Shown: piece by piece, positions 51,164-62,748 of the stretch
Layout: the number at the start of each line of letters is the position of its first letter
Position numbering within the stretch: the first letter of the stretch is position 1
From: Carnegiea gigantea
Taxonomy: Eukaryota > Streptophyta > Magnoliopsida > Caryophyllales > Cactaceae
Direction of reading: 5' to 3'
Assembly: GCA_029747015.1 (NCBI GenBank)
Contig: JAKOGI010000025.1
Location: forward strand, 1,459,001-1,523,000
DNA: 64,000 bases
Translations under genes and position numbers: made by a program
The notes under the pieces: model-generated
Database searches by the model: none
The model's input: only the letters and a program-made list of their open reading frames with translations
What the model was told of the DNA's origin: nothing

Positions 51164-54100
51164 TCAGCAGCTGTGAACTCCCACTAAGTCCAAGCAATGC
51201 TCGAACTTAGCTGTAGGTAGTGGCTTTGTAAGCATGTCAGCGGGATTCTCGGAGGTGTGAACTTTCTTCATCATTATTTCTCCTGCAGCAACTGTGTCTC
51301 GTACATAATGATATTTGACGCTGATATGCTTGGTCTTCGAGTGGTAGGCATTATTCTTTGTCAGATGTATGGCACTCTGACTATCAGAATATACCACAGC
51401 AGCAGATTGTGGTATTCCAAGCTCCATTACCAGTCCCTTTAGCCAGGTAGCTTCCTTCACCCCTTCAGTGGCAGCAATATACTCAGCTTCTGTTGTGGAC
51501 AGAGCTGCAATAGATTGTAAAGACGCTTTCCAAGAGATAGCGCCCCCACACATGGTAAAGATGTACCCAGATATGGACCTCCTCCTATCCAAATCACCAG
51601 CATAATCAGAATCAACATACCCTACTACATCAGATGTAGCAGCCTTGTTTCTATCAAATACCAGCCCTTTCCCCACAGTTCCCTTTACATACCGTAGGAT
51701 CCATTTTACACCCTCCCAGTGGTCCTTTCCAGGATTATGCATATATCTGCTTACCACACTCACAGCATGTGATAAGTCTGGTCTGGTACAGACCATGGCA
51801 TACATCAAACTCCCTACAGCACTAGAGTATGGTACATTGGACATTCTACCGATGTCCTCTTCCGTTTGCGGACAGCATTCCGCAGACAGTTTAAAATGTG
51901 CAGCAAGAGGGGTAGACACTGCCTTGCAGTCCCTCATTTTGAACTTGCTTAATACCTTCTCAAGATATTTTTCTTGAGACAAGTATAATTTTCCCTCCTT
52001 TCGATCCCTGTGAATCTCCATGCCCAGTATCCTTTTAGCTGCACCTAAGTCTTTCATTTCGAATTCCTTACTGAGCTGAGATTTTAGCATGCTAATCAGG
52101 GTTTTATCTTTAGATGCAATTAGCATGTCATCAACATACAGTAGTAGATATATAAAGGACCCATCACCATATTGTCTAAAGTATACACAATTATCATATC
52201 TACTACGTATGTAACCATTATCAATCATAAACGTGTCAAAACGTTTATACCACTGCCTAGGAGCCTGCTTGAGTCCATACAAGGACTTTTTCAACTTACA
52301 TACCATGTGTTCCTTATCAGGAACAGCAAACCCTTCAGGTTGCTTCATATATATCTCCTCTTCCAGCTCACCATGCAGGAAGGCTGTTTTTACATCAAGC
52401 TGCTCCAACTCCAAGTTAAACAATGTCACAATAGATAACAATAATCGGATAGAAGTGTGTCTGACTACAGGAGAGAAAACCTCATTGTAGTCTATACCTT
52501 CCCGTTGGTTGCAACCACGAACAACCAACCTTGCTTTCCACCTTGCATCCTCTACCCCAGGAATGCCCTCCTTCTTCTTGTATATCCATTTGGCAGTTAA
52601 GGCCCGTCGGCCTTTAGGCAGGTTACATAACTCCCAAGTCCCGTTTTTCTGCAGACTTTCCATTTCTTCTTGCATAGCCTGAATCCAGTTGGGTGAACTT
52701 GGGCAGGTGATGGCTTCAGTATAATTTGAAGGCTCAGTTCCTTCAGACACTTCCTCTGCAACAGAAAGTGCAAATGCTATCAGCCCTTCATCATCGTTGT
52801 ACCGGGCCGGTCTCCTGATCTCCCTGCGAGGACGATCACGTGCTATAGAGTGCTCAACCTCCTCCTGAGGTTGATTAGTGCTGATAGCCCCAGGCTCAGT
52901 GACCTGGACTTCCCTCATAGCTCCACCTTGAGCTGCAGTAGTCTCCAGCTCCACCTCCATGTTGGTGTCTTGCTGAGTTCCTGCATCAGTAGAAGGAACA
53001 GCAGCATTCTTTCTAGAAGATAATATATCAGACTCATTGAAAGTAACATCCCTACTTTGTATTACTTTCTTAGAATCAGGACACCACATACGATATCCCT
53101 TAGATTCACTAGCATACCCCAAAAACATACATTTAACTGCTCTAGGTGCTAGTTTTCCCTCATTTACATGAGCATACACAGGACACCCAAATACCCTGAG
53201 ATTAGAGTAGTCAACAGGATTACCTGACCATACTTCTTCTGGAATCTGAAACTCGATGGAGGAGTGTGGTGATCGATTCACCAGGTAGCAGGCCGTAGAA
53301 ATGGCCTCAGCCCAAAACGCTTTGCGATCCCAAAGCCCAGCAGTTGAAAGCAAACACCGTGCTTTCTCTAACAGCGTCCTGTTAATTCGTTCTGCGACCC
53401 CATTCTGTTGTGGTTTCCCGACCAAGGTTTTATGCCTGGCTATGCCGTTTGCTGTGCAGAACTCTTCAAACTCAGATTCAACAAACTCCAGGCCATTATC
53501 AGTCCTGAGTTTCTTGATCCTTTTGCCAGTCTGGTTCTCAACCAGAGCCTTGAATTTCTTGAACATTGAGAATGTCTCGTTTTTCTGTCTCAAGAAATAC
53601 ACCCAAACTTTTCGTGAGAAATCATCAACAAATGTTAACATGTAACGCTTACCTCCCATCGAAGGTACCTTAGAGGGACCCCACAAATCAGAATGTATGT
53701 AGTCCAGGACCCCCTGAGTACGGTGACTAGCCTTTGAGAAACTTACCCTTTTCTGTTTCCCAAATACGCAGTGATCACAAAAATCCAACTTACCCGTACT
53801 AGCGTTACCAAGACAACCTTTCTTACCCAGAATGGTCATCCCTTTCTCACTCATATGGCCCAGCCTCATGTGCCATAACATCGTCTCATCTGCTGTACCT
53901 ACAGCAGCTGCTCCTGTAACTGTGGCTCCCTGCAGGATGTAGAGACTGCCCTGCCTCAGTCCCTTCATCATCACCATGGCTCCTTTAGCCACCTTTAGAG
54001 CTCCATTCTCCATGACGATTCTGCAACCATTAGACTCAAGAGTTCCCAAGGAAATCAAGCAACGAGTCATATCAGGAATATGACGCACTTTAGACAATGT

Positions 54101-55174
54101 TCTAATAGTGCCATCATGGGTTCTGATCTGGACTGTACCTATCCCTGCAACCTTGCATTCACTATCATTGCCCATAAGTACCACCCCAGAATCCACAGAC
54201 TCATAAGTAACGAACCAGTCCCTATGAGGACACATGTGGAATGTGCAACCAGAATCTAAGACCCAATTGTTATCCACCCCTTTCCCAGAGGTGGTAGCTA
54301 AAGAAGTAGCAAGCAGAACATCCCCATCTGACTCAGACTCTACCACACAGTCAGCAGTAGCAGTTTTACCCGTTTCCTCATTCTTGTTCTTTAGCTTCCA
54401 ACAATTAGCCTTTATGTGACCCAATTTTTTGCAAAAGTGGCAGGTTTTATTAGCATGAGGATTTCTTGATTTAGAACGGCTCTTCCTATTACCGTTTCCC
54501 TTCTTCTCAGTTGTCCTACCCCTAACAACCAGCCCTTCACCCTGGTCAGCATGAATGTCATGGTCAAACTTTTCTTTTGAAAGAAGGTTAGCCTTGACAT
54601 CTTCAAACGATATAGTATCCATGTTACTATACAGCATGATTTCTTTAAAGTGTTTATATGAAGGGGGTAGTGAGACAACAAGCAAGATGGCTTTATCCTC
54701 ATCATCAATTTTTACATCCAGACTTTCCAAATCAACTAGAATTGAATTGAAATCATTCAGATGTTTCTGGACAGGCGTACCTTCAGCCATACGACAGGTG
54801 TACAACCTTTCTTTTAGCCTGATCTTATTGGCTAGACTCTTTGTCATATATAGTTCTTCTAGCCTAGCCCAAAGGTCAACAGCAGTTACCTTATCAAGAA
54901 CCTCGCGGAGCACGTGAGGTGCCAGACATAGTTGTATGGCTGAAACTGCCTTCAGCTCCAGTTCCTCCCATTCCTCATCTGTCAACTTCCCACGCCTTTT
55001 CTGCTGATCCTCAGCCCACTTTTCATCCGTTGTGCCTGTAGGTTTGACGTGAGGTCCCTGCAGGACCTTCCACAGCCCGTGCTGGATGAGGACCGCCCTC
55101 ATCTGCACCTTCCAGAGATTAAAGCTAATCTCCCCGTCGAATTTCTGTATGTCCACCTTCATGATTGAAGACAT
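51164..55174 (-). CDS. Copia gag-pol polyprotein (1336 residues, uninterrupted)
   Basis: One frame runs from ATG 55174 ([12 protein letters not shown]) to TGA 51164-51166. The open frame extends eight codons further, through the primer-binding site to 55198, but has no earlier ATG. Domains in Copia order, with approximate residues: gag (1-230), zinc knuckle [14 protein letters not shown] (about 245-258), aspartic protease active site LDSG (about 306-309), and integrase. The integrase has HMRLGH and CDHC in its zinc domain, then HSDLWGP, TDNG and [12 protein letters not shown]. Reverse transcriptase with YVDD at about 1013-1016 follows, then RNase H with DSDYAG, TEAEY and [11 protein letters not shown]. 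All catalytic motifs look complete. The domain order (integrase before reverse transcriptase) defines Copia. The gag and RT resemble the Tork/TNT1 lineage, recognised from memory. The protein may still be functional. Confidence 0.95.
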   Translation of the reverse strand: MSSIMKVDIQKFDGEISFNLWKVQMRAVLIQHGLWKVLQGPHVKPTGTTDEKWAEDQQKRRGKLTDEEWEELELKAVSAIQLCLAPHVLREVLDKVTAVDLWARLEELYMTKSLANKIRLKERLYTCRMAEGTPVQKHLNDFNSILVDLESLDVKIDDEDKAILLVVSLPPSYKHFKEIMLYSNMDTISFEDVKANLLSKEKFDHDIHADQGEGLVVRGRTTEKKGNGNRKSRSKSRNPHANKTCHFCKKLGHIKANCWKLKNKNEETGKTATADCVVESESDGDVLLATSLATTSGKGVDNNWVLDSGCTFHMCPHRDWFVTYESVDSGVVLMGNDSECKVAGIGTVQIRTHDGTIRTLSKVRHIPDMTRCLISLGTLESNGCRIVMENGALKVAKGAMVMMKGLRQGSLYILQGATVTGAAAVGTADETMLWHMRLGHMSEKGMTILGKKGCLGNASTGKLDFCDHCVFGKQKRVSFSKASHRTQGVLDYIHSDLWGPSKVPSMGGKRYMLTFVDDFSRKVWVYFLRQKNETFSMFKKFKALVENQTGKRIKKLRTDNGLEFVESEFEEFCTANGIARHKTLVGKPQQNGVAERINRTLLEKARCLLSTAGLWDRKAFWAEAISTACYLVNRSPHSSIEFQIPEEVWSGNPVDYSNLRVFGCPVYAHVNEGKLAPRAVKCMFLGYASESKGYRMWCPDSKKVIQSRDVTFNESDILSSRKNAAVPSTDAGTQQDTNMEVELETTAAQGGAMREVQVTEPGAISTNQPQEEVEHSIARDRPRREIRRPARYNDDEGLIAFALSVAEEVSEGTEPSNYTEAITCPSSPNWIQAMQEEMESLQKNGTWELCNLPKGRRALTAKWIYKKKEGIPGVEDARWKARLVVRGCNQREGIDYNEVFSPVVRHTSIRLLLSIVTLFNLELEQLDVKTAFLHGELEEEIYMKQPEGFAVPDKEHMVCKLKKSLYGLKQAPRQWYKRFDTFMIDNGYIRSRYDNCVYFRQYGDGSFIYLLLYVDDMLIASKDKTLISMLKSQLSKEFEMKDLGAAKRILGMEIHRDRKEGKLYLSQEKYLEKVLSKFKMRDCKAVSTPLAAHFKLSAECCPQTEEDIGRMSNVPYSSAVGSLMYAMVCTRPDLSHAVSVVSRYMHNPGKDHWEGVKWILRYVKGTVGKGLVFDRNKAATSDVVGYVDSDYAGDLDRRRSISGYIFTMCGGAISWKASLQSIAALSTTEAEYIAATEGVKEATWLKGLVMELGIPQSAAVVYSDSQSAIHLTKNNAYHSKTKHISVKYHYVRDTVAAGEIMMKKVHTSENPADMLTKPLPTAKFEHCLDLVGVHSC

Positions 55175-55185
55175 CCTACAACCTC

Positions 55186-55197
55186 GCTCTGATACCA
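55186..55197 (-). other. Copia primer-binding site (initiator tRNA-Met)
   Basis: The minus strand reads TGGTATCAGAGC two bases after the 5' LTR. This is the standard plant site complementary to the 3' end of the initiator methionine tRNA. Confidence 0.95.
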
Positions 55198-55199
55198 CT

Positions 55200-55812
55200 T
55201 GTTAGGAAATAAAGGGGATAATAGGATGTGACAATGCAACAGAATTCAACCAAGAACACAACGCAACAATGAAAAACAAGAATAAAGGACACAGGGAATT
55301 TTTACGTGGAAACCCAATGTGGGAAAAACCACGGACGGCGACAGCACACCGACGAATTTCACTATGAGCAGAGTAGTACACTACAATCACTTCAGTGATT
55401 AAGAGCAGAATTACAATACTCTCAATTGTATTCTCTCACAAACAATCTCACTCTCTCAATGTGTATTCTATATTGGAGGAAGTGTTTTGAAACAAGGCCC
55501 TAGACCCCCTTTATATAGGGTCTGTGAGGCAGGGTTTCCCCCTGAAAACCCTAGCTACCACCTTCCAAAAATCGCCACCAAAGCGCAACCCTAGCCGCCA
55601 TCCGAAAGCGGCGGCGAGAAGACCCGAGGCACGACCGTGCCACGTGGCACGGTCACCCAGTGCCACATGGCACGACCGTGCCATATGGCACGGTGCCCCC
55701 GTGCCACTTTTCTGTCCCTCTCGTCTTCGGCTCTTCGTCTTGGCACGCCCGTGTCTGTGCAGCATGGGCTCCCCGTGCGGATACTCGAGATTTTGGGCCA
55801 TAAAACCCAACA
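55200..55812 (-). repeat. Copia 5' LTR
   Basis: This is the promoter-side LTR for the minus-strand transcript. It is 613 bp and lacks the 4 bp present in the other LTR. It ends CCTAACA at 55200, next to the primer-binding site. Confidence 0.95.
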
Positions 55813-56699
55813 ATATATATATATATTCTGCATAATAAACCATTAACATTGTCATATTGGCGATGACCACCTCTACCTATTTGAGCATAAAACACATCAA
55901 GCTGTAACGTTTCAATCATCAAACCAATTTTTTTATTTGACCCCTAATTGCAAGTATTTAAGAAAATTCTCGTCAATCCTATTTATCCAAGTGATGAATG
56001 AAAAGAATTAAAAAAAAAAAAAAGAAACATACCTTGTACCATATATATGGATTTTGGCATTTAGAAAAAAAAGAAAAGAAGTCTAGTTTAAAGATATTGT
56101 CATTAACCTTATTAACGCAAATTAGTGTCTAGCTAGTTTTCTTTACGGAAATTCATTATAGATTACATTTGTAAAATGTCTGACAAAAACATAGGAAGAA
56201 TTAAAACCATGGAAATATTTATTATTATACTAAGCTAATTACACGTCATAATAAACATTTAATATTTATGAACGTGTTGAATGTTATGTAATTATTTATT
56301 TATCAATCACATCAATCTAAGTTCCGCCCCACCCTCCCCCTTCCTCCCTTCCTAAAAAGGTCCAGCTGCACTAATTTGCACATTTCTTTTCAGGGCGGGG
56401 ACAGGGGAGGAAGGGACACACAACCAATAACGCTTACTTAGAGCAAACCCTTCAATAATTTTGGACATCTACTACGCCGCAATTCTTCATAAATTCTATA
56501 TGCTCTCTCTATTTTGTTTTGTTTGAGGGGGTGTTGCACAAACACATTGTATCAACACGATTCAATCTCCATCATGCTTTGCCCTAACGTATAGATTTCT
56601 AATTTCTTTCACCTCCACCCCATTTAGTAGCGACCCAATTGTGCAAACATCCTTGAAGATAGAAGTGAGCACAAATTTGTATATAAATTTGTGTGTGTG

Positions 56700-56755
<56 letters not shown>
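55813..56755 (+). repeat. Tandem duplication unit 2 inside the Helitron
   Basis: This is the counterpart of 49381-50446, beginning just after the Copia element within (TA)n and ending in a second long (TA)n at 56707-56754. It lacks the extra block near 50230-50390 and diverges from unit 1 after GTGAGCACAAA. Removing the Copia element places the two units head to tail across a (TA)n microsatellite. Confidence 0.8.
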
Positions 56756-56787
<32 letters not shown>

Positions 56788-57661
56788 TGTGTGTTGGGGG
56801 GGCGCGGGGATGTTGTCTGTACAATGCATGGTCTCGAGGTATAATATAATTAAGTAGTACGAATTGTAATAATACTCAATCTACAATGTTTTTTTGTTTT
56901 TGTTTGGGCGTGAATTCGGACGCTTTGTTAATGTTGATGAGTTTTGATTGTTTATTTATATTGTATCTATAATTTATGAAATTTCGCTAAGCACTATAAA
57001 ATGGAATTTTTATAGGTTATCCTTTTTGGGTATAAATGAAAGCATATAGATAGACTATTGACAGTATTTAATTTATACAAAAATTGAAAATATTGTTTAT
57101 TTGGATTTTATGTATAACACAAATTCTTATTCTATAAATTTGTATCTTTTATTAAAATATTTTTAACAACATACTAATCAATTTATGAATAACAAAAAAT
57201 AATAAGTTTAAAAATAAAGATAGTACTCACTTTAAAAGTAAATGTGTAAAACTTTTATTATCTGATTTTACACTTGGTTGATTGATGATATAGATCCTAC
57301 CATTTACCTATCATAAATGAGCCCTAAGTTTACGTTTGAATTGAGGGAAAACATGATGGGGAATTTTTTGAGAAGTTGGTCTCAAGGAGTTAATGTGAGA
57401 AAGAGAGAGAGAATCACGGAAGTTACTAATGAATTTTTTTTGGATCCGTAGGAGACACAAAGGGCAATACAATGGGGGAGAAGGGAATCGAACCTGGGAC
57501 CTCATGCACCAAATGCAACTTTTTATTTTTTAAAAAATAATTAAATTTTTGATTGATGGCTGAGATTTGACAGAGTATTTGATCAAGGGTTGTAACTAAG
57601 TCAACCTCCTAAAATCACTCTCATGCAAGTCAACCAAACATTTCTTTTATATTATAATAGA

Positions 57662-58085
57662 TTTAGCAATTACATGAAGTTCATCGATTATGTGTAGTTT
57701 ATCAATTATACGAAGTTTATCGATTATCTAAAGTTTCCCGATGATATGAAGTTTATTGGGAAAGTTTATTGAAAATATATTGTTTATGGAAAGTTTATCG
57801 ATTATTGAAGGTTTATTGAAAATATATCGATTATTGCCAGTTTATGGAAAGTTTATTGATTATTGAAAGTTTATTGAAAATATATCGATTGTTGCAAGTT
57901 TATGGTAAGTTTATTGATTATTGCAAGTTTATTGAAAATATATCGATTATTGCAAGTTTATGGAAAGTTTATTGATTATTGAAAGTTTATTGAAAATATA
58001 TCGATTATTGCAAGTTTATGGAAAGTTTATTGATTATTGAAAGTTTATTGAAAATATATTGATTATTGCAAGTTATGGAAAGTTT
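57662..58085 (+). repeat. TTTATCGATTATAT array, right half, grading into a 58-bp tandem repeat
   Basis: The first 100 bp continues the array interrupted at 48856. From about 57765 a 58-bp unit repeats about five times. The anchor TATATCGA recurs at 57823, 57881, 57939 and 57997, exactly 58 bp apart. Confidence 0.85.
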
Positions 58086-58639
58086 GTCGATTATACGTTT
58101 ATAGTGATGGGTATTATTTATATGTAAAAAGCTTGAATTAACGATACCTCCTCTGTTTATGGTGGTTATATGCTTAATGATATTACTTGTATGATTATAT
58201 AGAAATGTTCATAATTCAGGAAGCTTGAACAGAGGAAATTGAAAAGTAAATCAAATGATTGCATCGATTACACTCGTGTGAGTTGCGTTATAGTTGGAGA
58301 ATTGGTCGATAATATGATTTCATGACGTGACTATACATGCTATGTGAAATCCTTTTCCCCTGAATTAATGAATGCATGGGATGACATTGATTTCAAAGTG
58401 TCTCTAAATATTTATCGGTTGCCTGTTTAATTGGCGAGTCATTGGTGACGAAATAATCTTAAATCATCGGACTGCTCAATTGAATGAGGCAGGAGACCAG
58501 TCAATAGGTCTAGGAATCCTTTTCAGAAAGGACTTAAGTATTGAGCGTCCGATTATGTCATGTTCGTTGCTATGGTCAACGTAGGCAACCCAATACCCTT
58601 TTGTCTAAGTTTACATGAGAAGTTCAAAGTTTAATATTT

Positions 58640-59080
58640 ATTGTTCTGCCAGAAGGCAGAAATTCAAGTTCAATGATTCATTGTCTGCCAGAAGACAGAA
58701 ATTCAATGTTTATTGTTCTGCCAGAAGGCAGAAATTCAAACTCAATGATTCATTGTCTGCCAGAAGGCAAAAATTCAAGTTCAATGTTTAATGTTCTGCT
58801 AGAAGGCAGAAATTCAAATTCAATGATTCATTGTCTGCTAGAAGGCAGAAATTCAAGTTGGGTGGTTCATTGTCTGCCAAAAGGCAGAAATTCAAAATTT
58901 AGTAATTCAATGTTCTGCCAAAAGGCAGGGAATGCGAAGTTCAGTGATTTAGTGATCCAAGATTCAAAGTTTTATAGTTCAGCCAGTAGGTATAAGTTTT
59001 AAAGTTTAATGTCTCATAGTCCAGTCAATAGAAAGAAAATTCAAAGTTCATATATCCTATAGTTCTGCCAACAGGCAGTA
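58640..59080 (+). repeat. 39-bp tandem repeat carrying a hairpin word
   Basis: The word TCTGCCAGAAGGCAGAAATT recurs, mostly 39 bp apart (at 58645, 58684, 58717, 58756, 58795, 58834 and beyond), with decay to the right. Each contains TCTGCC-AGAA-GGCAGA, a 6-bp stem with a 4-nt loop. Open frames through it are products of the repeat. Confidence 0.8.
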
Positions 59081-59094
59081 GAGTTAAAATCTAC

Positions 59095-59515
59095 TGTTTA
59101 ATGTTCATTGTTTATTGTTCAATGTGCAAAATTTAATGTTCAATGTTCATTGTTTATTGCTCAATGTGCAAAGTATAATATTCAGTGTTCATTATTTATT
59201 GTTCAATGTGCAAAGTTTAATGTTCAATGTTCATTGTTTATTATTCAATGTGCAAAGTTTAATGTTCAATGTTCATTGTTTATTGGTCAGTGTGCAAAGT
59301 TTAATATTCAGTGTTCATTGTTTATTGTTCAATGTGCAAAGTTTAATATTCAGTATTCATTGTTTATTGGTCAATGTGCAAAGTTTAATGTTCAATGTTC
59401 ATTGGTTATTGGTCAATGTGCAAAGTTTAATATTCAGTGTTCATTGTTTATTGTTCAATGTGCAAAGTTTAATATTCAGTGTTCATTGTTTATTGTTCAA
59501 TGTGCAATATTAACA
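59095..59515 (+). repeat. 42-bp tandem repeat, about ten units
   Basis: Units of TTCATTGTTTATTGTTCAAT, GTGCAAAGTTTAATGTTCAA repeat every 42 bp with few changes. Because 42 is a multiple of three, the array stays open in more than one frame, which explains the repetitive 140-codon frame at 59108-59530. Confidence 0.9.
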
Positions 59516-61561
59516 TTTAATGCGTTTTAATGACTCTTTACATTATAAATTATATGAAATGAAACAAGCCTCAAGGACATAATACCCATATGTATAAAGT
59601 TTAGCAATTGGTCCAAATACTATTGCTCTTGCATTGTGGTTTGAATACATTGCAAGGTAAGTGAGTTTCTTCAAAGAGAGGAAACTACAAACGACTTTTG
59701 AAGGTATTATTGCACTTTAAGTATTGTTTGGGAGAAGGGGTTATCTGCTGAGCGATAATTGCTCATTCTCATCTATTATTGTTCCCTTTCTAGGTTTCTG
59801 GAGTAACAAGTAAGAGTCGGTCCAAGTAAGCCGAAATGGAGTCATTGCTGTTCTAGAAGCAAAGTTAATGTTTCATATGTGTAACCTGCAATTGTACTGT
59901 TATATGATCTAAGTCCCTGTGTGCATGTATTGCATATCATCTAGAGTTGCCCTGTACGGACATGCGAGCCGATCATCTTTTAACCAAGATTATTTACAGT
60001 TAGGATGTAACCCCAGTATTCCGAACGTGTGGTCCATGGAGTTGTACTTTTATTGTTTCATTGATTTAGTATTGAACTGCGCTGGTTGATATGCTCCGAG
60101 CGGGTGGCCCGTAGAGCCGTGAACTCCGGCGGGTAGTCGTTGAGTTGGTTTTATTATTGCGCTAAATTGCAGGAAATTTAATGTAAGGCTTTAAGCCTGA
60201 GAAACGGTCAGTTTCAGGGGAAATTCTATCCGTTTTTCTCTAGAATTTAAAGAAAAGCAAGGTACAATGTTAACACTCTTAACCTTAGGGTTAGGGGCGT
60301 TACAAATAAACCCAATACATGTCACACCGTCATGCCCTCATAACATTTATTAAACAAATGTTAACAATATCAAGAGAGGGAAGAAACCAAAAAGCAAATA
60401 AATAAAATACAAGAGAAATAATAATGATTGCACGAATAATTAAAAGTGAGATCGAGGAAATTTTAAATTATTTAATCAGTCAATTAGAACATTTAATAAA
60501 ATTTATTAATCTCGCACTAATTGCAAAAATAACAAATTTGAAGTAGGAATGAGGCCACCTCTGTCACTTCAAGTTGCCAACGCACGTTTTCATTATAAAA
60601 GGGAGAGAATCTTAAAGGTCAGGTATGTACATTGCCTGTACTCTTCAAAAACTCACATGTTTCTCAGCAATAAAAATTAATATAAGATCCATTTAATGAA
60701 CCAATTTTCTCAATATTTTGTCACATAAACAAGTGGTCCCGCTCAATTGTTAATAACCAGGGTTTATGCCCATCAATATACCCGCGTGCGGTGTCAACTC
60801 AGGCTTCTCGATCGGCCTGGGGGGTGAGCGCCTAAAGTATGATCGTTTCAAGATGTACGTCGACCAAGGGGTCCACTTCCAGATAATAATCAACAAATCA
60901 ATTTAACTTATACATTCTCTCTCCTGGTTGCAAAGCAAAATATTTTGAAATGCGGCCGACCCAACTAATTTACCATAAAACTTATTTTACTGCAGAGGAA
61001 TGAACGTGCTGAGTTTCGAGTTATCATTCGAATGTTTTTATGTTTTCTGTTTTAGGTATGGGGAGCAATGAACATTCGTCCTTGTGATAAGCCGGAAGGT
61101 AGCAAGCAATGGACGTTTCAAAACATTAGCTAGTCAACGCTCACAGTGATGATAGGTTGGTAATTTGGAGATCATGTATTGTTATTCCTCTGAAACCTGA
61201 GGATAATGATGTTTAGTATTGATACACTGGGTTATCATGTGTATTATGAACTGTATAAGTAGACAAATGTTTATTTTGGGCAATTCCAAGGTTTAGTAAA
61301 TCAGGTAGCCTTGTTCCATCCCGGAACGGCGGTAATGCCTCCAATCAAATTAAAAGCCTTCCGCTGCAAATTAACCACAAATGAGTGGTTAAGTTAGAGT
61401 AATCAGACATTAAAAATTGGGGGCGTTACAATTCCTAACCTCATGGGAGGTGAGTTTAAAATCTTACAAATTGGAGTTGATGCAATGCCCATTTTGGCTA
61501 ACTTATCTGTGACTTGATTAGCTTCTCTGTAACAATGCATAATTTTAACTTCCCATCTCTG

Positions 61562-61653
61562 TAAGGGCGGATCTACATTGGGGCAAAGGGGGTCAATTGA
61601 CCCCCCAGCTTTTTAGGGGAAAAAAATTAAATATGAGATATTTTTGTGGATAA

Positions 61654-61694
<41 letters not shown>

Positions 61695-62748
61695 TTGTTC
61701 AGATATAATTCACAAACTTGTGCTTGCCCGTGTGGTTGGTTGCCCTGTCCTTGATTCAACCAGTCACGGGTTTGACTCTTTCTAGCTGCTTCCTTGCCCC
61801 TTGCATGTTTTTTTTGAGTTTTGGATCTTTATTTCCCTCATTTGCTGCCCACTTACTCAACTCTTAGTCTCTCTCTGTTGCTCGCAGCCAGCCCCTGCCC
61901 ACTCTCTCTCTCACTCTCTGACTGACTGACTCTGAGGTTAGCTGCCGCCTGCCGGCCCGCCATCCACTCATCGGCTGGTGCCGCCGACCGCCAGGCCCGC
62001 CTCCACTCCTCCTCAACTCTCTTCCTAACTTCTGAATCTCAACTCCTAATTTGAGGTAATTCACAAAAATACTCAATTTCTGTTTTTAATTTTATTATTT
62101 TGTAAATAATTATGTTTATTTTACTGATTTTAGTTAGATTTGTGTTAAATAATTGATTAGCTTAGTGAATTACTCATGATTCATGAATTAAAAATTGAGG
62201 ATTTTAATCTAATTGTCTTATTAGTTGAAGATTTAAAATTGGGCTAATTTTGTTTGTAATTACTTCCTTGTTTATGTTTAGTTTACTAATTTTTATTGAA
62301 TTTGTGTTAAATAAGTGGTTAATTTAGAGATTTACTCATCAATTTAAAAATTAGGTTTTGCTTTTCTGGGTTGAGAATTTAGAAATTAGAATTGGGGTAA
62401 TTTGTTGGTTGTTGTTTGTTTATTTGTGTTAAATTTATTGACCTTAGGCAAATTTGTGTTTGGTTATGAGAAACGCAAACTACCCCAATTCTATTTCCTA
62501 AATTCTCAGTCAAGAAAGGCAAAACCTAATTTTGGAAATAATTATGTAAATTATTTTGTAAATAATTATGTTTATGATTTACTAAAAATCATGAATCTAA
62601 GTAAGAACTTGATTGTGTTTATGATTCTTAATCGAGGACAATTTTCTTGAATATAGTATCTATGCATTTTATTTTTAGAACTATTAAAATTTATATTATG
62701 TGTATTTTTAATTTCGCCCCCTTGATTTAAATCTTGTCTCCGTCCATG
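61562..62748. mobile_element. Non-autonomous hAT element inserted in the LINE shell
   Basis: A perfect 8-bp duplication, CATCTCTG, flanks it at 61554-61561 and 62749-62756. The ends are short inverted repeats: TAAGGGCGGATC on the left and CATGGACGGAGA as the reverse complement of the right. It includes the palindromic GGGGGTCAATTGACCCCCC (61588-61606), a (TA)n at 61659-61690, and a C-rich tract at 61860-62040. No transposase was seen in its 1187 bp. Confidence 0.8.

Larger units (their letters stand above)
50447..55812 (-). mobile_element. Full-length Copia LTR retrotransposon (Tork/TNT1-like), apparently intact
   Basis: LTRs lie at 50447-51063 (617 bp) and 55200-55812 (613 bp). By eye they differ by six substitutions and one 4-bp indel. 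Termini are TG...CA on both, and ATATA flanks the element (50442-50446 and 55813-55817), although this lies in a (TA)n tract and so is weak evidence. The minus-strand 5' LTR is followed after 2 nt by a primer-binding site, and the 3' LTR is preceded by a polypurine tract. A single uninterrupted gag-pol frame lies between. The near-identical LTRs indicate a recent insertion, probably within about a million years if common plant substitution rates apply. Confidence 0.95.
48857..57661 (-). mobile_element. Non-autonomous Helitron (contains a Copia element)
   Basis: On the minus strand it starts with TC (57661-57660; TCTATTATAATATAAAAG) and ends CTAG (48860-48857). A hairpin lies 6 nt before the end: CCCGGAGCAACGCACGGG on that strand (48867-48884). 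The flanking bases are A before TC and T after CTAG, the A|T target typical of Helitrons, with no target-site duplication. The host repeat rejoins cleanly without it. No RepHel reading frame was found, so it is non-autonomous. Without the Copia element it is about 3.4 kb. A tRNA box B-like word (GGTTCGATTCCC, minus strand, about 57484-57495) suggests a captured SINE fragment. Confidence 0.8.
47756..60304. mobile_element. Long solo-LTR-like sequence B, filled with minisatellites and split by a Helitron
   Basis: It begins CGTAACGCCTGAG and ends AGGGGCGTTACA, inverted termini related to those of sequence A (the first T of TG appears mutated to C). A perfect 5-bp duplication, AATAA, flanks it at 47751-47755 and 60305-60309. 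Without the Helitron at 48857-57661 it is about 3.7 kb. It has no coding domain, primer-binding site or second copy. Long LTRs of this size occur in some plant Gypsy lineages such as Tekay; the lineage here is inferred only. A GC-rich leader-like stretch (48260-48530) ends in a good splice donor (GAGGTGAGTT). Four separate tandem repeat arrays occupy much of the rest. Confidence 0.6.
45262..61430. mobile_element. Solo-LTR-like sequence A, interrupted by later insertions
   Basis: The left end begins TGTAACGGCCCGAATC and the right end finishes GGGGGCGTTACA, so the termini are inverted TGTAACG/CGTTACA as in many plant LTRs. Flanking 5-mers are ATTCT (45257-45261) and ATTCC (61431-61435), a duplication with one mismatch. 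Removing the insertions at 46105-47254 and 47756-60304 leaves about 2.5 kb. No primer-binding site, coding domain or second LTR was seen, so I read it as a solo LTR. It includes a C-rich stretch at 45600-45780 and a GC-rich stretch at 60780-60860. Confidence 0.6.

Noticed and set aside
55175..55198. Extension of the Copia frame upstream of ATG 55174
   Set aside because: The first codon is GTG within the primer-binding site. The ATG at 55174 matches the usual gag start.
59108..59530. 140-codon repetitive open frame
   Set aside because: It is a product of the 42-bp tandem repeat, open in two overlapping frames, with no start context or domain.
60320..61430. A separate LTR starting TGTCACACC and ending GGGCGTTACA
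   Set aside because: Flanking 5-mers (ATACA and ATTCC) do not match. The right end pairs better with TGTAACGG at 45262, whose flank is ATTCT.
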